DNA of 64,000 bases from Rhizoctonia solani (Eukaryota; Basidiomycota; Agaricomycetes; Cantharellales; Ceratobasidiaceae), in assembly GCF_016906535.1 (NCBI RefSeq), contig NC_057376.1:1240001-1304000 (forward strand), read 5' to 3'. Shown piece after piece: positions 59,268-64,000 of the stretch. The position numbers and the translations under genes were made by a program. The notes under the pieces are model-generated. The model had not been told where the DNA came from and made no database searches. It saw only the letters and a list, made by a program, of their open reading frames with translations. Each line of letters starts with the position of its first letter. The stretch's first letter is position 1.

Positions 59268-60588
59268 TTACAATAATTTTCTTAGAGCAGATACGTGCTC
59301 TGGCTCAGTCTTGCAGCAGCCACCAATCAAGAGGCCGCTCCAGCCAGAGTCCTCTGGCACCGCACCTTGTAATACGTCGACAAGACCAATGGCCCACGCA
59401 TCGGATTCGGAGAGTCCCTTGGTTTCGGAGGATTCTGATGCAGCAGGGAGCCATGTCATGGTATTGGGGTCGTATATACGCCCACCGTTTGGATACACAA
59501 CGAGCGTGGGTCCGGATTTAGAGGGCAGGTTTCGAGGATCCAGGACTGAGGGTCTGCTCTTGGAATACGGGTTCTGCTTTACGGTCTGAAGAGCGTCCGA
59601 CGCAAGAGACACGCATTCGTGTAGGTACCTAACCTGCGTACAATTTATGCCAAAAGCGTCTGGAATAGCGGTTGAATCGGCTTGATGCTGCGCGAAACAG
59701 GCACTCACAGCGTCTCCTGCAGTGTAATTCTTTCCTTGAGAGGTTTGCTCAGGGAGGACACCATCTGGGAAATTGAAGCTGATCCACCAGGGTGGGATTC
59801 GTAGAGATGGATTTGCTGAAGCAAATGCTGTCATGGCCCGCCGAATGGCCCTTGCCTCGCGCAAGAGTGGGACCGTTTCAAACGCAATAATATCAATGGC
59901 GTCCCAGGTTTCCTTGGTCGATGCTAACATGGAAATCCGCTCGAGATGGAACTTAAGCAGGGCATTTTCGGCCTTTTGTTCGTCCTCCAAGGCTTGTTCG
60001 CCAGTGAAGAATGTAACTGGCTGGGGCGGTCCGTATGGAGGTGGATAAATGCCAGAAAATTCGGCAGCAGGGGAAAGTGTGGCTCCAAAAGGTCCCAAGG
60101 AGAGAGCGACTGAGGTTTGAGAGTGTCTGGGGATGTGATATTCATGTATATCTCGCGAGCTCGAACAGCCAGAGCAATTGCTTTGTGTGTAATAGCTGAA
60201 GCTTGATCATGAGTGTAGCCAGCTCTCTTGAAAGTTTCGGGAGCACACTGATATCTGGAAGAGTTGTCAAAAAATCTGTTTGCTACTGATGACATTAACT
60301 GTGCCTACGTTGCGGTAAGGATCACTGAAGACCCAGCTCTGAGAAATGCAAGATGCGCCTCGACAATGGCGTCGGGATGGTGTCATTAGATGAGCAGACC
60401 AAAGTGGGTGAGAGATATTCTTGTGGAGAACGTCTTCCAGAGTCGTCCCCTAGTGTGCATACGAGGTCGGTATTGGGTTTTGGCGAGTATTATGAAGTTA
60501 GGCGTACCAATCCGGCGTCAAGGAATGCGATATCCTCTCTCGCGAACCGTGAGGTCAAGCGAGTTGTTTTTGATCCTTCTTCACCCAT
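59268..60588 (-). CDS. Homocysteine S-methyltransferase (one frame break near 60395)
   Basis: MGEEGSKTTRLTSRFAREDI, AFLDAGL-GTTLEDVLHKNI, SHPLWSAHL, then HPDAIVEAHLAFLRAGSSVI, LTATYQCAPETFKRAGYTHD, GPFGATLSPAAEFSGIYPPP, IDIIAFETVPLLREARAIRR, WWISFNFPDG and AIPDAFGINCTQVRYLHECV. GPTLVVYPNGGRIYDPNTMT and LIGGCCKTEPEHVSALRKLL close the protein. The three zinc-binding Cys are in GINC and GGCC. It transfers a methyl group from S-methylmethionine or AdoMet to homocysteine, as do yeast Mht1/Sam4, in the cytosol. Near 60395, between SAHL and HPDAI, two bases appear lost (the expected text is a short LIDT-like link). Three introns. Confidence 0.9.
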
Positions 60589-61098
60589 AAGTGCTTTATT
60601 TTGAGCAACAATGGATTGTTCAAAACTAACAGGCGACTCGAGGTCAAAGTGAGGAGGTCGGATCAGACGAGATTAGAAACGAAATGCTGAGTAAGCCTAG
60701 TCGAGCTATTTAATAATGTTGCCTAATACGCATATGTCCACTATTGGAAGTACGGATTAAAAGACTACAGGTAGAGATGGACTGTACCGTCCCTGAGATT
60801 TAAGAGGTAGGATTGGGCTGGCCGAGGAACCGAGGAAATCGAATTTACGGGATTTCCAGAGGACTAAATATTCTGACTAGGTAGTCTGTAGGACCAGCAT
60901 TGAATATGATTCTAACCGCTTCCTGGGGTGCGATAGAGATAGTACGGTCACCGAGTAGCTACGACAAGCATGAGTTCTTACACTGCAACTGGGGCTTGTC
61001 GCTGAAGTGCGCCATCCAAAAATGCACGTGACATTAGACTACCGCGTCACCACGTGCGCGTATTAACTTACCCTCTGACTACAGTAATAAAGTACCGT
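60589..61098. other. Intergenic region between divergent methyltransferase and DCC1 genes
   Basis: 0.5 kb, no coding signal. It should hold both promoters. Confidence 0.55.
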
Positions 61099-62504
61099 AT
61101 GGCGGACAAGTCTGAGTTTCAGCTTAGGTTCTCGGATCCCCTGAAGGACAAGTACCAGGAACCCCCGCAGTACTCTCTCGTTGAACTGCCACCAGAATTG
61201 TCGAGCTCGTAAAACAGGGACAAGTAAAGTAAGTAATGGTCGTGTGCTTGGGTGATCTGATTTGACGCCGAAAAGCTTTCGATACGGGGACGAGTTGATG
61301 ATGATGCTGTACTTTGCACCTCGTCTAAAACATACGCGATACGCTCAGTGGCGCTCTCTAACAGCGTGCTAGTTGTCTCGAATGCTGGACCCGACGCCCA
61401 ACAGTCGACAGATTCTGCACCCGACTTACTTGAGCCCAGTGAAACCAACACGCTAGTGATTTCCGGAGAGGTCTCAGAGATACTTGAGCTTGTTCCTACT
61501 GTACCGCGTTTGGAGAAGCTCCTTCATCATCTTAAGGGCTGCGAGTGGAACGACGACGAGTCGGATGAAGAAACTTACGAAAGTAATGTTAATGATCCAG
61601 TGCGTCGTTATAACTCTGACCTATACATATCAAAATAGATGACCATCGCAGTTACGAAGGCGAAGGGTAACTTTGGATGAACTACGAAATATCGTGCAAG
61701 CTAGTGATTCGGAGCTTGAAGATGGTTTACGAAAAGCTAGGGTTTTAAATCTTGGGGGCACATTGCGACCACTGCCTATATCCAGTCTCACGGAAATTCT
61801 GGTCACCCTTCTACTTACGATTGGTTCTACTGGTCTGCCGCGGCCACCAAAGCCCATTCCACTCGTTAAGTTGATACAGAATATTGAAGATGAATTTCAA
61901 GTCAACCCAGACGTCATGGAACACATTGCCAGCTGGTATGGGACTGTTAATGGAGAGGGTGACAAGCGTATGTGGGAGGCAGATATGAAAGCCATAGTAG
62001 GAGAAATAGGCGTTGGAATACTCCGTAGGGCCGAAGTAAGTGCTTCCGTATCAAATTTCTCTCCAACACTCCAGCCAACTGGTTCTAGGATGCTGTTGAA
62101 GAAATCGAATTTATAGAACGATGGAAAGAACAAGTCGGGGACATGTTTACAGAGCATATAGATATCGCTCTGTTAGACGTAAGTTTTTGTACTGATTGAC
62201 TTTCTATTTTGTTATATTGAACTTTGTTCAGGGTAACTACTTGTCAACGCCCCTCCCTCACACAAAATATGGGGAACCTTCAAGTACACTACTATATTAC
62301 CCACGTTCAGCACTGCCAACCGATGCGGCCCAAAGGTTTCAAACATTGTTCCTAACTCGCCCGAAATGGAAGGCGGAAGATATCGCAATTTACCTTGAAG
62401 ACATCGCAGTGGATAAGAAGGAACGGGATCGTCTGATGCTCAAGTACACCAGACAAATAACGGAGCCAGATGGTGTCTGGGTCACCGCAAGGGTACGGTA
62501 CTAG
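61099..62504 (+). CDS. DCC1: Sister chromatid cohesion protein DCC1 (Ctf18-RFC subunit)
   Basis: MADKSEFQLRFSDPLKDKYQ and YSLVELPPEL lead, after one presumed missing base near 61200, to VELVKQGQVK. LSIRGRVDDDAVLCTSSKTY, AIRSVALSNSVLVVSNAGPD, VPTVPRLEKLLHHLKGCEW, RRRRVTLDELRNIVQASDSE, LEDGLRKARVLNLGGTLRPL, MEHIASWYGTVNGE, EFIERWKEQVGDMFTEHIDI and FLTRPKWKAEDIAIYLEDIA follow, ending VWVTARVRY. The C-terminal winged-helix motif FLTRPKW is the family hallmark. DCC1 joins Ctf8 on the Ctf18-RFC clamp loader, which loads PCNA and supports cohesion at replication forks. Without the extra base the protein would end after 38 codons (TAA after SSS). About four introns. Confidence 0.88.
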
Positions 62505-62757
62505 CCTCGATATCGAGCTTCGTTTTTTTGTGCGGGCTTTCAGTTTGGAGATTATTTGTTGTCTAGTAATCATTGTTGGGTGCCCACATTAATGACACAC
62601 TCGTTCAAGAGTCGCCGACAGTTCAGACCCTGTCTGTGTAGACAGCATTTTGTGTTTTACCCGGAAGTATATAACTATCAGTATTATTGCATTATCAGTC
62701 CACCATCGATCGAAATGGCCTGGCCTAAATTATGTCACTCAGTTTCGGAATTATAAA

Positions 62758-63884
62758 CTAACTACATAGTATCGGAGGCCCACCTGTAATGTTTCGAGCC
62801 GCGGGGCTGACCAGGAAAGATACCAGCCCTGCGATTTCATCAGGAGAGCTGATGTTTCCTGTAGCGAGTCGGTCCACAATCTAGTTTAAACGTACATATG
62901 ACAGGAATGTTGGCAGGGTAGTCAATGATCATCTTACCAGTTGTTGAGCTTGATTACCGCCAGTTATACCTCCCAGTACATCCTTGTTCCCTATTTGCTG
63001 TCAAATACGAACCCTTAGAGAGCACCAATTGAAGACTTACACATGTCAGTATCGGTTGGTCCAGGCGCATATGCATTCACAGTGATATTGTGCCGACCCC
63101 ATTCTAGCGCCGCCGTCTGCGTTAATGCACGTACCGCAAACTTACTAGAACAGTACGCCCCCTTGTTTGGAGAAGCAGTCTACCAGAGGCACTACAAGCC
63201 CCGATGATTCTCCCACCCCCTCGTGGAATCATAGCCTGGCAGCTGCTCGGTAACTATAGAGTAGACCCTTTACATTGACCGTATAAACTTGGTCAAAAAG
63301 CTCGTCCTCCACTGATATAAATCACTATGAAACAGATCTAGTCTGAATTAACTGATAGGGCTTACTTTCGAGCAGGGGTGCGACTCGATATATTCCTGCA
63401 TTGGCTACCATCTACATTCGATATCACAAACTATTAGGAGCCGATGAGATACATCACCAACTTACCACATCTATGCCACCTAGATCGTCTACTGCGGCTT
63501 GGACAAGCGCTTGAACCTGAGGCTCAGCAGTAACATCACATGGCCCATAGTAGAGTTTGGGCTCTGCTCCATGCGCCAACGTGTTTTTGTAAATCTCGGT
63601 GCATTCGTCTGCAACCTCCTTTAGGCGCCCTTGGTTGGATGCAATATCGCCAAGAGCAAGTGAGTAGCCTTCAGATGCGAGTTCTGGTAATCGTAGATAT
63701 TAATAACCGATAGCTGCTGGACAATAACCCAACTCACTATGTGCAATCGCCCGACCAATACCTGTGACGTCACCCGGTTTTTAACTCACAAGTGCCTCGT
63801 TTAAGGGTTGTGCGTACCTTGACCTGCTCCAGTGATTACGGCTACTGGAGAGCTTTTCTTTGAAGGGTCGACCAAACTTGACAT
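62758..63884 (-). CDS. Short-chain dehydrogenase/reductase (SDR; frame breaks near 63180-63240)
   Basis: MSSLVDPSKKSSPVAVITGA-GQGIGRAIAH forms the TGxxxGIG cofactor motif. ASEGYSLALGDIASNQGRLK, CDVTAEPQVQALVQAAVDDL, GGIDVMVANAGIYRVAPLLE, QVYTVNVKGLLYSYRAAA, MIPRGGGRIIGACSASG (catalytic Ser) and NKGAYCSSKFAVRALTQTAA (YxxxK) follow, then LEWGRHNITVNAYAPGPTDT and VDRLATGNISSPDEIAGLVS, ending near 62758. This is a classical SDR, closest in feel to acetoin/butanediol or 3-oxoacyl reductases; the substrate is unknown. Two frame changes (AAA-QAMIPRG and SASG-SPNKGAY) are not explained by normal introns. The exact 3' end is uncertain because the last frame offers stops at 62758 and 62751. Confidence 0.82.
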
Positions 63885-64000
63885 TGGGTATAGGATGATC
63901 GATGGAGAGGACCGAAGGGCTGAAGCTTCACTGATCAGATACTTCTAATCTTATAACGGACACCGATGCGTGAGAGAACTACCCGTGGCTGCTAGCACTG

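Overview
The window is nuclear DNA of a filamentous basidiomycete. Genes are split by many short introns (mostly about 45-70 nt, GT-AG, with TGCTAAC-like branch sites). Several families are typical of Agaricomycetes: DUF6534 seven-helix proteins, a DUF6593-like protein, CE16 SGNH esterases and Con-6 repeats. The protein style suggests Ceratobasidiaceae (Rhizoctonia/Thanatephorus), but that placement is inference from memory of such proteins. I found no tRNA or rRNA gene, no intact transposon and no CRISPR array.

Layout. 1-2.6 kb: 5' part of a minus-strand DUF4045/gelsolin-type gene. 2.8-4.3 kb: secretory-pathway cyclophilin with a C-terminal membrane anchor. 5.4-8.1 kb: SR140-type U2 snRNP-associated splicing factor. 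8.4-10.5 kb: Pbs2-type MAP kinase kinase of the osmostress pathway. 10.7-11.5 kb: DsbA-like thioredoxin-fold protein. 12.4-14.4 kb: Zn2Cys6 regulator. 15.0-20.6 kb: tandem array of three CE16 acetylesterase genes with equally spaced TATA boxes. 21.3-26.7 kb: large Sec7/PH Arf exchange factor. 27.8-29.2 kb: DUF6534 membrane protein, followed by 2.4 kb without a gene. 31.6-34.8 kb: GMC oxidoreductase. 35.2-37.1 kb: VanZ-like membrane protein and Dap1/MAPR heme protein, divergent from a 139-bp promoter. 37.4-39.7 kb: intracellular GH13 alpha-amylase. 39.9-41.2 kb: UCH37-type deubiquitinase. 41.5-42.2 kb: Con-6 repeat protein. 43.0-44.4 kb: F-box protein. 45.0-46.4 kb: RNase H2 subunit B. 47.2-51.3 kb: CLC chloride/proton exchanger. 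51.7-53.5 kb: DUF6593-like gene and a small secreted protein. 55.4-57.7 kb: secreted type-B carboxylesterase. 58.0-59.0 kb: ribosomal protein uS2 (RPS0). 59.3-60.6 kb: homocysteine S-methyltransferase. 61.1-62.5 kb: cohesion factor DCC1. 62.8-63.9 kb: short-chain dehydrogenase.

This is an ordinary chromosomal mix of housekeeping genes (splicing, translation, genome stability, trafficking, stress signalling) interspersed with secreted and saprotrophic functions (CE16 array, GMC oxidase, carboxylesterase, amylase). No operon-like logic is expected.

The strongest unusual signals are these. (i) About 18 to 20 places in otherwise well-conserved genes lack one or two bases, which points to residual indel errors in the assembly or to real decay. 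(ii) The CE16 array shares a 24-nt microexon and a promoter layout. (iii) The cyclophilin gene has three microexons of 20-23 nt. (iv) The Con-6 gene's introns mark repeat boundaries. (v) The Sec7 domain departs from the consensus at the catalytic glutamate. (vi) The SR140 protein ends in a very regular DGE pentapeptide repeat. I did not find a system that I can defend as wholly new.
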